Source: Streptomyces lomondensis
GTDB taxonomy: Bacteria > Actinomycetota > Actinomycetes > Streptomycetales > Streptomycetaceae
Direction of reading: 5' to 3'
DNA: 64,000 nucleotides
Assembly: GCF_014651035.1 (NCBI RefSeq)
Contig: NZ_BMWC01000004.1
Span: 651,613 to 715,612, forward strand
Under the pieces are notes generated by a model. That model made no database searches and was not told the origin of the DNA. It worked only from the letters and a program-made list of their open reading frames with translations. A program made the position numbers and the translations under genes. Each line of letters begins with the position of its first letter. The first letter of the stretch is position 1. This document shows, piece by piece, positions 6,982-14,900 of the stretch.

Positions 6982-9186
6982 ATGGCTACGCTCTTGTACC
7001 GGCTGGGCGCGTTCAGCGCTCGACGGTGGCGAACGATGTTGGTCGCATGGCTCGTGACCCTGGCCGCGGTGATCGGCCTCGGGTTCGCCTTCGCGGGCTC
7101 CTTCCAGGACAGCAGCTCCATCCCCGGGTCACCGGCGCAGACGGCCCTGGCCAAGATGGACCGTCACTTCCCCTCCCCGGACGCGCAGTCGGCGCAGCTC
7201 GTCTTCCAGGCCCCTGCCGGCCGGAAGGTGACCGATCCCGACCTGCGGAGGTCGCTGGCGTCCACTCTCGCCGCGACGAGCGACGTGCGCGGAGTGAGCG
7301 AGGTGGGCGACCCGGCCGAGGACGGCACCGTCTCCGAGGACGGACGTACCGCCGTGGCGGAGGTCGGATTCACCACCAAGGCGGACGAGGACGTACCCGC
7401 CGGCACGCTCGACGCGGTGAAGGCCGCGGGCGGCCAAGCCGAGCAGGCGGGTCTGAAGGTCATCTACGGAGGTGACGCCTACGAGGAGTCGCACCCTCCC
7501 GTCGGGCCCACCGAGCTGATCGGAATGGGCGTGGCGCTGGTCATCCTCGTCATCACCTTCGGATCGCTCGCCGCCGCAGGACTGCCGCTGCTCACCGCCG
7601 TCCTCGGTGTCGTCGGGGCCATGGCGGCCATGATGGGCCTGGCGACCGTGTTCGGCGTGAGTGACAACGCGCCCACCCTGGCCATCATGCTGGGGCTCGC
7701 CGTCGGCATCGACTACGCCCTGTTCATCGTCTCCCGCCACCGCGCCCAACTCGCCACCGGCATGCCCGTCGCGGAGTCCGTCGCCAGGGCCAACGCCACC
7801 GCGGGCAGCGCGGTCGTCTTCGCCGGCGCCACGGTGATCATCGCCCTCACCGGTCTCGCGGTCGCCGGCGTCCCCATGCTGACCTCCATGGGCCTCGCCT
7901 CCGCGGGAGCCGTCGCCGCCGCCGTCGTCCTGGCCCTGGGCCTGCTGCCGGCGCTGCTGGGCATGCTCGGCCGCAGGCTCATCCCCAAGTCCGGCGCCCG
8001 CGCGGGCCGCAGGACGGCACGCGGTGGCCGGACCCCGCTGGGCGTGCGCTGGACCGAGGGCGTGCTGCGCCGCCCGGTACGGACCCTGATCCTCGGATCC
8101 GTCGGCATCGTCGCCCTCGCCTTCCCGGCGATGCAGCTCAAGGTCGCGGTCACCGACGAGGGCAGCAGCCCCGTCACCTCGTCGAGCCGACAGGCCTACG
8201 ACGCCGTCAGTGACGCCTTCGGCCCCGGAGCCAACGGCCCTCTCGTCATCCTCGTCGAGGACGACGACCCGGCCGCCGTCACCTCCACGGCCGGCGCCGT
8301 CGGGAACACGCTCCAGGGCGTCAAGGGCATCGCGGACGTCAGCGGCGTCGACGTGGCCGAGGACAAGTCCGCCGCCCGCATCCGGATCGTTCCCACCACC
8401 GGGCCCCGTACGACGGAGACCAGCGACCTGGTCTCCCACCTGCGCACCGAGATGCGGCCCCTCGCGCAGTCCACCGGCAGCTCCATCGCCGTCACCGGTA
8501 TGACCGCCGTCAGCATCGACGTCGCCGACAAGCTCAGTGGCGCCCTGGTCCCCTTCGCGATCGTCGTCGTCGGATTCTCCCTGCTCCTTCTCATGATCGC
8601 CTTCCGGTCCGTCGCCATCCCCCTCAAGGCCACCATCGGATTCCTGCTCTCCGTCGGCGCCGCCTTCGGAGCCACGGTCGCGGTGTTCCAGTGGGGCTGG
8701 CTGGCCGGCCCGCTGGGAGTGAGCAGCGAGGGCCCGGTGGCGAGCTTCATGCCCATCATCGTCATGGCCGTACTCTTCGGTCTCGCCATGGACTACGAGG
8801 TGTTCCTCGTGTCCGCCATGCGGGAGGACTACGTCCGTCAGGGCAACGCCCGCGTCGCCATCGTCAGCGGCGCCCGCAACGCCGCCCGTGTCGTCACCGC
8901 GGCCGCCCTCATCATGATCTCGGTGTTCGTCAGCTTCCTGTTCTCGCACGACGCCGACATCATGCCGATCGCCTTCGCCCTGGCCTTCGGAGTCCTGGTG
9001 GACGCCTTCCTGGTCCGCATGACCCTCGTACCCGCGGTCATGGCCCTCCTCGGCGACCGCGCCTGGTGGCTGCCCCGCCGACTGGACCGCGTACTGCCCC
9101 ATCTCGACGTCGAGGGCGGGGACTTCCACGCCCCCGACGCCACACCGCAGGTCCCCGTCCGACCGACCACCCCCGTAGGCACCTGA
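6982..9186 (+). CDS. MMPL-family (RND superfamily) exporter
   Basis: The protein has about 734 residues and the MMPL layout: one N-terminal membrane helix (MLVAWLVTLAAVIGLGFAF), a large extracytoplasmic domain, a block of five helices with GLAVGIDYALFIVSRHRAQL, a second outside domain, and a second block with FGLAMDYEVFLVSAMREDY. The Asp-Tyr pairs in both blocks are the proton-relay residues of the family. These pumps export lipids, siderophores or hydrophobic drugs using the proton gradient. I chose the ATG at 6982, which follows GAGGGATGC; earlier starts would add a non-family leader. A two-component system follows within 50 bp. A palindrome shared with the GntR gene lies about 120 bp upstream. 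Confidence 0.92.
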   Translation: MATLLYRLGAFSARRWRTMLVAWLVTLAAVIGLGFAFAGSFQDSSSIPGSPAQTALAKMDRHFPSPDAQSAQLVFQAPAGRKVTDPDLRRSLASTLAATSDVRGVSEVGDPAEDGTVSEDGRTAVAEVGFTTKADEDVPAGTLDAVKAAGGQAEQAGLKVIYGGDAYEESHPPVGPTELIGMGVALVILVITFGSLAAAGLPLLTAVLGVVGAMAAMMGLATVFGVSDNAPTLAIMLGLAVGIDYALFIVSRHRAQLATGMPVAESVARANATAGSAVVFAGATVIIALTGLAVAGVPMLTSMGLASAGAVAAAVVLALGLLPALLGMLGRRLIPKSGARAGRRTARGGRTPLGVRWTEGVLRRPVRTLILGSVGIVALAFPAMQLKVAVTDEGSSPVTSSSRQAYDAVSDAFGPGANGPLVILVEDDDPAAVTSTAGAVGNTLQGVKGIADVSGVDVAEDKSAARIRIVPTTGPRTTETSDLVSHLRTEMRPLAQSTGSSIAVTGMTAVSIDVADKLSGALVPFAIVVVGFSLLLLMIAFRSVAIPLKATIGFLLSVGAAFGATVAVFQWGWLAGPLGVSSEGPVASFMPIIVMAVLFGLAMDYEVFLVSAMREDYVRQGNARVAIVSGARNAARVVTAAALIMISVFVSFLFSHDADIMPIAFALAFGVLVDAFLVRMTLVPAVMALLGDRAWWLPRRLDRVLPHLDVEGGDFHAPDATPQVPVRPTTPVGT

Positions 9187-9232
9187 CCCGATGAACAGTC
9201 ACGCCGGTACCGGGACAGCTCAAGGAGCACCT

Positions 9233-9955
9233 ATGAACAGCGTCGACACACCACCAGGCACCACGGACCGCGTGCTGGTGGTCGATGACGACCCCGGTAT
9301 CCGGAGCCTGTTGATCTCGGCTCTCGGCTTCGCCGGATTCGAGGTCGACGTGGCGGGTGATCTGACCCAGGCCCTGGAGCAGATCGACCGCCGGCCCCCC
9401 GACGTCATCGTCCTCGACGTCATGCTCCCCCATGCCGACGGATTCGAGATCCTCCAACTGCTCAGGGCTCGTGCGATACAGGTGCCGGTCCTCTTCCTGA
9501 CCGCCCGTGACGCTGTCGAGGACCGCGTACGGGGCCTGCGCCTGGGCGGGGACGACTACGTCACCAAGCCGTTCAGCGTCGTCGAGGTCGGCGCCCGCCT
9601 CCAGGCCCTCCTGCGCCGCGCGCGCAGCGGATCCTCCGCCCCCGAGGAAGCACCGCTGTGCTGCGCGGACCTGGTCATGGACGATCGCCGCCACGAGGTC
9701 CGTCGCGCAGGCCGGGCCGTCGAGCTCTCACCCACCGAATACCGTCTCCTGCACTACCTTCTGAGCCACCAGGGGCAGGTCCTCTCCCGGGCCCAGATCC
9801 TGGAGGCCGTCTGGCAGTACGACTTCGGTGGTGACAGCGTCGTCGTCGAACGGTTCGTCTCCAACCTCCGCCGCAAGATAGACCAGGGGCGCACGCCGCT
9901 CCTGCACACCGTCCGAGGCGTCGGCTACACCCTCCGGGAGCAGGCCCGGAAGTGA
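9233..9955 (+). CDS. OmpR/PhoB-family response regulator
   Basis: The 240-residue protein has a receiver domain with the acidic pocket VVDDD, the phospho-acceptor Asp in VIVLDVMLPHADG, FLTARDAVED and the conserved Lys in YVTKPFS. A winged-helix output domain follows (VELSPTEYRLLHYLLSH, then SNLRRKID and TVRGVGYTLR). It resembles the MprA/TcrA-type regulators of actinobacteria. The ATG at 9233 follows AAGGAG with good spacing; the earlier GTG-led frame adds 14 residues without family likeness. Its stop overlaps the kinase start by four bases (GTGA), so the two are translationally coupled. The gene follows the MMPL exporter by 46 bp and probably controls that operon. Confidence 0.94.
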   Translation: MNSVDTPPGTTDRVLVVDDDPGIRSLLISALGFAGFEVDVAGDLTQALEQIDRRPPDVIVLDVMLPHADGFEILQLLRARAIQVPVLFLTARDAVEDRVRGLRLGGDDYVTKPFSVVEVGARLQALLRRARSGSSAPEEAPLCCADLVMDDRRHEVRRAGRAVELSPTEYRLLHYLLSHQGQVLSRAQILEAVWQYDFGGDSVVVERFVSNLRRKIDQGRTPLLHTVRGVGYTLREQARK

Positions 9956-11382
9956 GTCTCCGCAGCCGAATCACCTGGTCCCGCTCCAGCGTCCGCCTGC
10001 GCCTGCTGGCCGGGCTGGCCGTCCTGCTCGTGTTCGGCCTGACGGCCGGCGCGGTCATCAGCGCCTCCCTCCTGGAGGACTTCCTCGACAAGCGCTACGA
10101 GAGGACCCTCGAAGCCAGCGCGAACCGGCTCGCCGAGGTGATCGACCGAGGACCGCAGACGGCCGACGCGGACCAACTCGCCGCTCTCCTGGGCTCACCG
10201 CTCGGCATCGTCGTCGTCGACACCGACGACGAGGTCCTGGAAAGCACGGGCTCCGCGACCACGGCGGCCGGCGAAATCGTCGAGCTCTGCGCCACCGCAC
10301 CGGCCGGCACCGTCGTCATCCACGACGGGGACGAAGGTGGGCACGGTCTCGCGGCGGTCCGCATCCCCAGCCCCGGGCTCACCATCGACCGCGGAGGTGC
10401 CGAGGACGTCGTTCGACCAGCCGCCCTCATCCTCACCATCGACACCTCCGTCGACGACAGCACCGTCGACTCGGTCATCAGACGCCAACTCGCCCTCGTC
10501 GGGGCCGCGCTGCTGGTGCTGCTGGGACTCGCCGTCATCGTCCTGCGCCTCGGCATGAGACCCCTGGCGCGCATGGCCCGCACCGCGGACGCCATCGCCG
10601 AGGGTCACCTCACGGAGCGTTTGCCGGCCCGACGCAACGGCAGTGAGGTCGACCGGCTCTCCGAAGCCGTCAACCGGGCCTTCGACGCCCAGGCCCGAGC
10701 AGAGGCGACCGTGCGCTCCCTGGCGGCCGACACGTCCCATGAACTGCGCACCCCGCTCTCCACGATCTCCGGATGGCTCGACCTGCACCGCCAGGGCGGC
10801 GTCACCGGGCCAGGGCTCGAAACAGCCCTCGAGCACATCGAGAACGAGGTCGGACGCATGCGCCTCCTCGTCGAGGACCTCGCTCTGCTCGCCCGCCTGG
10901 ACGCCGGCCGGCCGGTCGAGCAGCAGGACGTCGACCTCACCGTCCTGGCCGCGGGCGTCATCGAGGACGCCCAGATCATCTACCCGCAGCGCAGCATCAC
11001 CCTGGCACTCGCACCGCCTGCTCCCGTCGTAGGCGACGCCAACCGCCTGGCACAGGTTGTGCGCAACCTCGTCGGAAACGCCGTCCAGCACACCCCCGCA
11101 CGGACCGCCGTGGTCGTGGACATCACCCACCGGGGAGACGATGTCCAGCTGACCGTCATCGACGACGGCCCCGGCATCTCCCCGCAGGACCTGCCGCGCG
11201 TCTTCGAGCGCTTCTGGCGCGCCGAGGCGAGCCGCAGCCGCGCATACGGAGGGTCGGGCCTCGGCCTGGCCATCGTGGAAGCGATCGTTCACGCCCACCA
11301 GGGCCGGGTGCACGTGGAGTCCGACGTAGGGGTCGGGACCAAGGTCACCATCTGTCTGCCCCGCAGGGGACACGGGAGCTGA
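9952..11382 (+). CDS. Sensor histidine kinase, partner of the preceding regulator
   Basis: This 476-residue kinase has two membrane helices (LLAGLAVLLVFGLTAGAVI near residue 20 and LALVGAALLVLLGLAVIVL near 190) that frame an extracytoplasmic sensor domain of about 140 residues. A HAMP linker follows (MRPLARMARTADAIAEGHL), then the phospho-acceptor His in DTSHELRTPLSTISG. The ATPase domain carries NLVGNAVQHTP (N box), DDGPGISPQDLPRVFERFWR (G1 and F) and GSGLGLAIV (G2). All catalytic motifs are intact. It starts with GTG overlapping the regulator stop by four bases. Its stimulus is unknown; the link to the MMPL pump suggests envelope stress or a hydrophobic compound. Confidence 0.94.
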   Translation: MSLRSRITWSRSSVRLRLLAGLAVLLVFGLTAGAVISASLLEDFLDKRYERTLEASANRLAEVIDRGPQTADADQLAALLGSPLGIVVVDTDDEVLESTGSATTAAGEIVELCATAPAGTVVIHDGDEGGHGLAAVRIPSPGLTIDRGGAEDVVRPAALILTIDTSVDDSTVDSVIRRQLALVGAALLVLLGLAVIVLRLGMRPLARMARTADAIAEGHLTERLPARRNGSEVDRLSEAVNRAFDAQARAEATVRSLAADTSHELRTPLSTISGWLDLHRQGGVTGPGLETALEHIENEVGRMRLLVEDLALLARLDAGRPVEQQDVDLTVLAAGVIEDAQIIYPQRSITLALAPPAPVVGDANRLAQVVRNLVGNAVQHTPARTAVVVDITHRGDDVQLTVIDDGPGISPQDLPRVFERFWRAEASRSRAYGGSGLGLAIVEAIVHAHQGRVHVESDVGVGTKVTICLPRRGHGS

Positions 11383-11396
11383 CGCGGACCCTCTTC

Positions 11397-12116
11397 TCAG
11401 TCCGAGAAACGAGCCGCGACGCGCGGCGTGTTGGCGTCGCGGCTGTGCGCCCGCATCAACTCCTCCGCGCGGTCGCCGTCCCCTGCGGCGATGGCGTCGT
11501 AGATGGCGCGGTGCTGGTGGTAACGCTCCCGCACCGCGCTGCGCCGCTCACTGGCGATCTCGTCGAGAAGGATGTCGCGCCGTTCGTCCGTGCCGAAGGC
11601 GTCGACCATGTGCAGCATCTGGATCAGCGTGGCGTTGCCACTGGCCTGGTCGATCGCCGCATGGAACCGGCGCATGCAGTCCAGGAGTTCGAGGACCAGA
11701 TCGCGTTCGCCCGGAGCGCCCGGACCGGCCGCGTCGATCTGGCCGACCAGGTCGTCGGCCTTGTCGAGCAGCGCGCACATCGCTGTCCGCTGTGCCGCTG
11801 TCGACTTCTGCGCTGCGAGCCGCGCGGACAGTGCCCGCAGTGTGTCCTCGATCATGGTGAACTCACGCAGTTCGCTCTCGTCGAACTTGGCGATCCGCAC
11901 GGAGCGGGGGCCGACCCTCTCCACCAGCCGGTCCTGTTCGAGGCGCCGCAGTGCTTCACGGACAGGCGTGGGGCTGATGTCCAGCGATTCGGCCAGTCCG
12001 CGCTCGGTCACCTTCTCCCCGCGCTTGAGGGAGCCCGAGATGATCGCCTCACGGATCGCCGTGTAGGCCTGGTCTCCCAGGGTCACGGGCGCCATGAGCT
12101 GCGGCAACTGTCCCAT
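11397..12116 (-). CDS. GntR-family regulator, FadR/FCD branch
   Basis: The 239-residue protein has an N-terminal winged helix (YTAIREAIISGSLKRGEKV, ERGLAESLDISPTPVREALR, RLEQDRLVERVG) and a C-terminal all-helical FCD ligand domain with FHAAIDQASGN and the late His pair YHQHRAIYDAI that binds a metal and a carboxylate ligand in this family. FCD regulators commonly sense organic acids. The gene ends 14 bp from the kinase gene (convergent) and is divergent from the LysR gene at 12216. A palindromic 15-mer lies 12 bp upstream of its start and recurs before the MMPL gene, which suggests autoregulation and control of the exporter operon. It may also serve the organic-acid cluster that follows. Confidence 0.9.
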   Translation of the reverse strand: MGQLPQLMAPVTLGDQAYTAIREAIISGSLKRGEKVTERGLAESLDISPTPVREALRRLEQDRLVERVGPRSVRIAKFDESELREFTMIEDTLRALSARLAAQKSTAAQRTAMCALLDKADDLVGQIDAAGPGAPGERDLVLELLDCMRRFHAAIDQASGNATLIQMLHMVDAFGTDERRDILLDEIASERRSAVRERYHQHRAIYDAIAAGDGDRAEELMRAHSRDANTPRVAARFSD

Positions 12117-12127
12117 AGCGGAGATGG

Positions 12128-12142
12128 TATTTGCTGTAGCGT
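12128..12142. promoter_or_regulatory. Candidate GntR operator between gntR and lysR
   Basis: TATTTGCTGTAGCGT matches the site at 6850-6864 at 13 of 15 positions. It lies 12 bp before the GntR start and about 75 bp before the LysR start, within the shared divergent promoter region. The two differences weaken the inner palindrome, as is common for an autoregulated lower-affinity site. No other copy was noticed in the window by eye. Confidence 0.5.
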
Positions 12143-12215
12143 AAGGAGGTCAACGCGGTGCCTGCGGGGCGTGCCGATCCCCGCACGGGCCCCCTCCTGC
12201 GGAACGGGATTTCGC

Positions 12216-13124
12216 ATGAAGATGACCATCGACGATCTGCGGTTCTTCCAGGTCGTGGCGGCCAGCGAGACGCTCACGGCAGCGGCCCACCGGCTCGGCT
12301 GCTCGTTGCCCGTCATCAGCAAGCGGTTGAAGGCGTTGGAGGAGCGCCTCGACGTCCGTCTCGCGCAGCGCGGCACACGCCGGCTGGTCCTGACATCGGA
12401 GGGCGCCCTCTACGCGAGCAGGCTCGACTCGATCCTCGACCAGCTCCGTGAACTGGAAGACCTCGTCACCGACGGCTCAAGGGAACTGCGGGGTTCTCTG
12501 GTCGTCCAGGCGACCCTCGGCCTCGGCCGCGCGCACGTGGCTCCGCTGCTGGCGGAGTTCGCCGGGGCGCATCCCGAGGTGCAGGTGCAGCTGAACACGT
12601 CGGCGCTTCCGCTGCGACCCCAGCAACGCGGGTTCGACGTGGCGGTTCACGTCGGCAGTCCGCCCGACTCCTCGCTGCGGATGCGCCGCCTGGTGGAGAA
12701 CCGTCGCGTGCCGTGTGCCGCACCGTCGTACCTGGACCGGCGTGGCGCCCCGGCGCGGGTGGAGGATCTCGCGCGGCACGACTGCATCGTGCTGCGCGAG
12801 AACGAGAGCGACTACGCGCTGTGGCGGTTCGGAGATGCCGGCGATCCGTGTCATGTGCGGGTGCGCGGTTCGTTGTCGAGCAACGACGGCGACGTGGTGA
12901 CGAACTGGGCCCTGGAGGGCCGTGGCGTGATCATGCGTTCCGAATGGCATGTGCGCCCGCACATCGAACGTGGTGAGCTCGTCCGCGTGCTCCCTCACGT
13001 GCCGACGCCCGCGGCCGACATCTATGCCCTGCTCGAGGACGACGGCCATGTCCCGCGCCGCGTGACCGAACTGATCGAGCATCTCGCGGCCCGCCTGCCC
13101 GGCCGCCTGGGGCGTTCCAGGTGA
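12216..13124 (+). CDS. LysR-family transcriptional regulator
   Basis: About 302 residues. The N-terminal helix-turn-helix reads DDLRFFQVVAASETLTAAAH and SLPVISKRLKALEERLDVRL with the typical TSEGALYA. The effector domain begins GSLVVQATLGLGRAHVAPLL and continues to the C-terminus with FDVAVHVG. I chose the ATG at 12216, preceded by GGAACGGG; an in-frame ATG six bases later is also possible. It is divergent from the GntR gene and points into the MFS/AtuA cluster, so it probably activates those genes in response to their substrate. The substrate is unknown, though the tartrate-dehydrogenase remnant just downstream hints at a hydroxy-dicarboxylic acid. Confidence 0.92.
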   Translation: MKMTIDDLRFFQVVAASETLTAAAHRLGCSLPVISKRLKALEERLDVRLAQRGTRRLVLTSEGALYASRLDSILDQLRELEDLVTDGSRELRGSLVVQATLGLGRAHVAPLLAEFAGAHPEVQVQLNTSALPLRPQQRGFDVAVHVGSPPDSSLRMRRLVENRRVPCAAPSYLDRRGAPARVEDLARHDCIVLRENESDYALWRFGDAGDPCHVRVRGSLSSNDGDVVTNWALEGRGVIMRSEWHVRPHIERGELVRVLPHVPTPAADIYALLEDDGHVPRRVTELIEHLAARLPGRLGRSR

Positions 13125-13161
13125 CGACGCCACCTCCCTGAGGGCTTTCCCCAGCGGAAAA

Positions 13162-13214
13162 CCCACCTTGCCCGCTACGGCCTTGTAACGGGCGTCGCCG
13201 CTGGTCAAGGTGGG
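13162..13214. terminator. Nested inverted repeats after lysR, possible terminator or attenuator
   Basis: An outer perfect 9-bp inverted repeat (CCCACCTTG at 13162-13170, CAAGGTGGG at 13206-13214) encloses a second one (CCCGCTAC at 13171-13178, GTAACGGG at 13185-13192, one mismatch). The whole can fold as a long hairpin with an internal loop. It lies about 40 bp after the LysR stop, fitting an intrinsic terminator without a U-tract as is usual in Streptomyces. It could also be a leader structure for the downstream genes. Confidence 0.4.
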
Positions 13215-13302
13215 CTCACCACCACGGAGGGCCGGGACGTCCCGGACAGGGCGCGCACCCCCGAGCCGGGTGTGTCGACCACGCGGGCTGAGGAGTGGAT
13301 TC

Positions 13303-13479
13303 GTGCCGAAGACGTATCGCCTCGCGGCGATCCTGGGCGACAAGTTCGACTTCGCCAGTGCCGACTACTGGCTGAAGCACGGCACGATGCTGCCCGCCAA
13401 CTGGCGAGACGTGCTCGGACCGGAATGCCGGATCGGGGCCACCGACGATCCGAGCCTCGTCGTCGACGTCGGCCGGTGA
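13303..13479 (+). pseudogene. Tartrate/D-malate dehydrogenase, short remnant with internal deletion
   Basis: The frame from a GTG at 13303 begins PKTYRLAAILGD, the normal N-terminus of tartrate dehydrogenase-type enzymes (isopropylmalate dehydrogenase superfamily), where GDGIG would follow. It then jumps straight to KFDFASADYWLKHGTMLPAN, which in the intact family comes about 35-40 residues later. After WRDVLGP the likeness ends and the frame stops at 13479. About 58 of some 350 residues survive, with an internal deletion and without the active site. It is a dead fragment, useful as a clue that this locus once handled tartrate, D-malate or a similar hydroxy-diacid. A GAGGAG ribosome-binding site is still present before the GTG. 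Confidence 0.65.
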
Positions 13480-13607
13480 TCTGTCCGAGAGCCGCACGGA
13501 GTTGCCCCAGCCGCCCCGGGTGCGAGGGTCCTCGGCTCTCATCTGCCCGCACCAAGAATCGGATCCAGCAGCCGCCCGTACGGTGGCGGCGCGAAGGGAC
13601 GACCCGC

Positions 13608-14882
13608 ATGACGACGATGTCGGCAGGGCAGCGCTCACGGACCCGGCGCATCACGTTCCTGGTCGCTCTCGCGGTCTTCGCACAGGAGTCGACCTGGAAC
13701 TTCTACGAATCCCAGGTTCCCCCGCTGCTGCGGGAGCACCTCGGCAGTGCGGGCCTGGTCGGCCTGTTGATGGGCATGGACAACCTGCTCGGCATCTTCA
13801 TCCAGCCGTGGATCGGCAACCGGTCGGACCGCACCAGGACCTCCTGGGGACGGCGCATGCCGTACCTGGTGGTCGGGATGCCGCTCGCCGCAGCACTGTT
13901 CGTCGTCATCCCGCACGCCGCGGCGTCACTGCCGTTCCTGATCGCGACCATGTTCGCCTACGCGCTGGTGGCCAACACCTTCAAACCGATCGCCGAAGCA
14001 CTCGTCCCGGACTTCATCGCGCCCGAGCGACGCAGCCGTGCCAACGCCGCAGTCAAGATCGCCTCGAGTCTGACCGCCATCGTCGCCGCGGTCATCAGCA
14101 TCTTCCTGGTCGACGACCATCCGAGTCTCGCGTTCGCGATCCCCGCGATCATCATGCTCTTCTCCGTCGGGGTGCTCGCGGCCACCGTGCGCGACAACCG
14201 GTCCCCGGCCTACCGGGCCGCGGTGGCGGAAGGCCGCGAGGAGCAGGGTGCCGAGAGCAGGGGGCCACGGGTCCGGGACACCTGGGTCGAGATCCTCAAG
14301 GACACCGACCGCAGCCGCCTCCTGCTCCTCGTGGCGATCTTTCTCTTCGGCGGCGCGTGGGCCGCGTCCCGGTCCCTGATCACGCTGTACGGGATGGAAA
14401 CCCTCGACATGTCACGGGGAGCCGCCGGCGGTCTCACCCTGCCCAGCGGTATCGCCTTCATCCTGGCGGCCTACCCGGCAGCGGTGCTCGCCGAGCGCTA
14501 CGGACGGCTCCGGGTCATGACGGTGGGCATGTCCGTCTTCGCCGCCGCGATGGTGCTGGGGACGCTCGTCCGGACCTCGACCGGCGCCACGGTGGCCCTG
14601 TGCATCGCTGCGGCCGGAGCGACCTGCTTCCTCGTCAACGCGGTGGTCGTCCTGTGGAACCTCGCCCCGTCCGCCCGGGTCTTCGGGACCTACGCCGGCA
14701 TGTACACCGTCGGCTGGGCCGGCGGCGGCTTCCTGGGCCCAGCAGCGGTGGGCGCGATGGTCGACGTCACCGGCTGGCCCCTGATGCTCCTCGACATCGC
14801 CCTCGTCGCCTCGCTGTCGATCATCGTCGTCGTCAGGATCAGCGCCCTCCAACGCCGAACCATCCCCGTCACCACCCAGTAG
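13608..14882 (+). CDS. MFS transporter
   Basis: About 424 residues with roughly twelve membrane helices. The loop between helices 2 and 3 reads IGNRSDRTRTSWGRRMPYLV, the MFS signature (DR..GRR) in the form used by GPH/SLC45-like carriers. The N-terminal WNFYESQVPPLLREHLGSAG and the break after helix 6, with a long charged central loop, fit that group. The ATG at 13608 follows AAGGGA with 9-bp spacing. The next gene starts 18 bp downstream, so it leads an operon with a hydroxyacid dehydrogenase and the AtuA pair. I infer uptake of the small acid or polyol that those enzymes degrade. The cargo is not readable from the sequence. Confidence 0.85.
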   Translation: MTTMSAGQRSRTRRITFLVALAVFAQESTWNFYESQVPPLLREHLGSAGLVGLLMGMDNLLGIFIQPWIGNRSDRTRTSWGRRMPYLVVGMPLAAALFVVIPHAAASLPFLIATMFAYALVANTFKPIAEALVPDFIAPERRSRANAAVKIASSLTAIVAAVISIFLVDDHPSLAFAIPAIIMLFSVGVLAATVRDNRSPAYRAAVAEGREEQGAESRGPRVRDTWVEILKDTDRSRLLLLVAIFLFGGAWAASRSLITLYGMETLDMSRGAAGGLTLPSGIAFILAAYPAAVLAERYGRLRVMTVGMSVFAAAMVLGTLVRTSTGATVALCIAAAGATCFLVNAVVVLWNLAPSARVFGTYAGMYTVGWAGGGFLGPAAVGAMVDVTGWPLMLLDIALVASLSIIVVVRISALQRRTIPVTTQ

Positions 14883-14900
14883 CGACGAGATGAGAAACAC

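Noticed and set aside
7129..9129. 666-residue minus-strand frame opposite the MMPL gene
   Set aside because: It is very rich in Gly, Asp, Glu and His without hydrophobic cores, as expected for the antisense of GC-rich coding DNA. The plus strand has full MMPL motifs.
10773..12215. Long open frame upstream of and continuous with the LysR gene
   Set aside because: It runs antisense to the GntR gene and through the kinase gene in another frame. It has Arg/Pro-rich composition without motifs. LysR likeness begins only at 12216.
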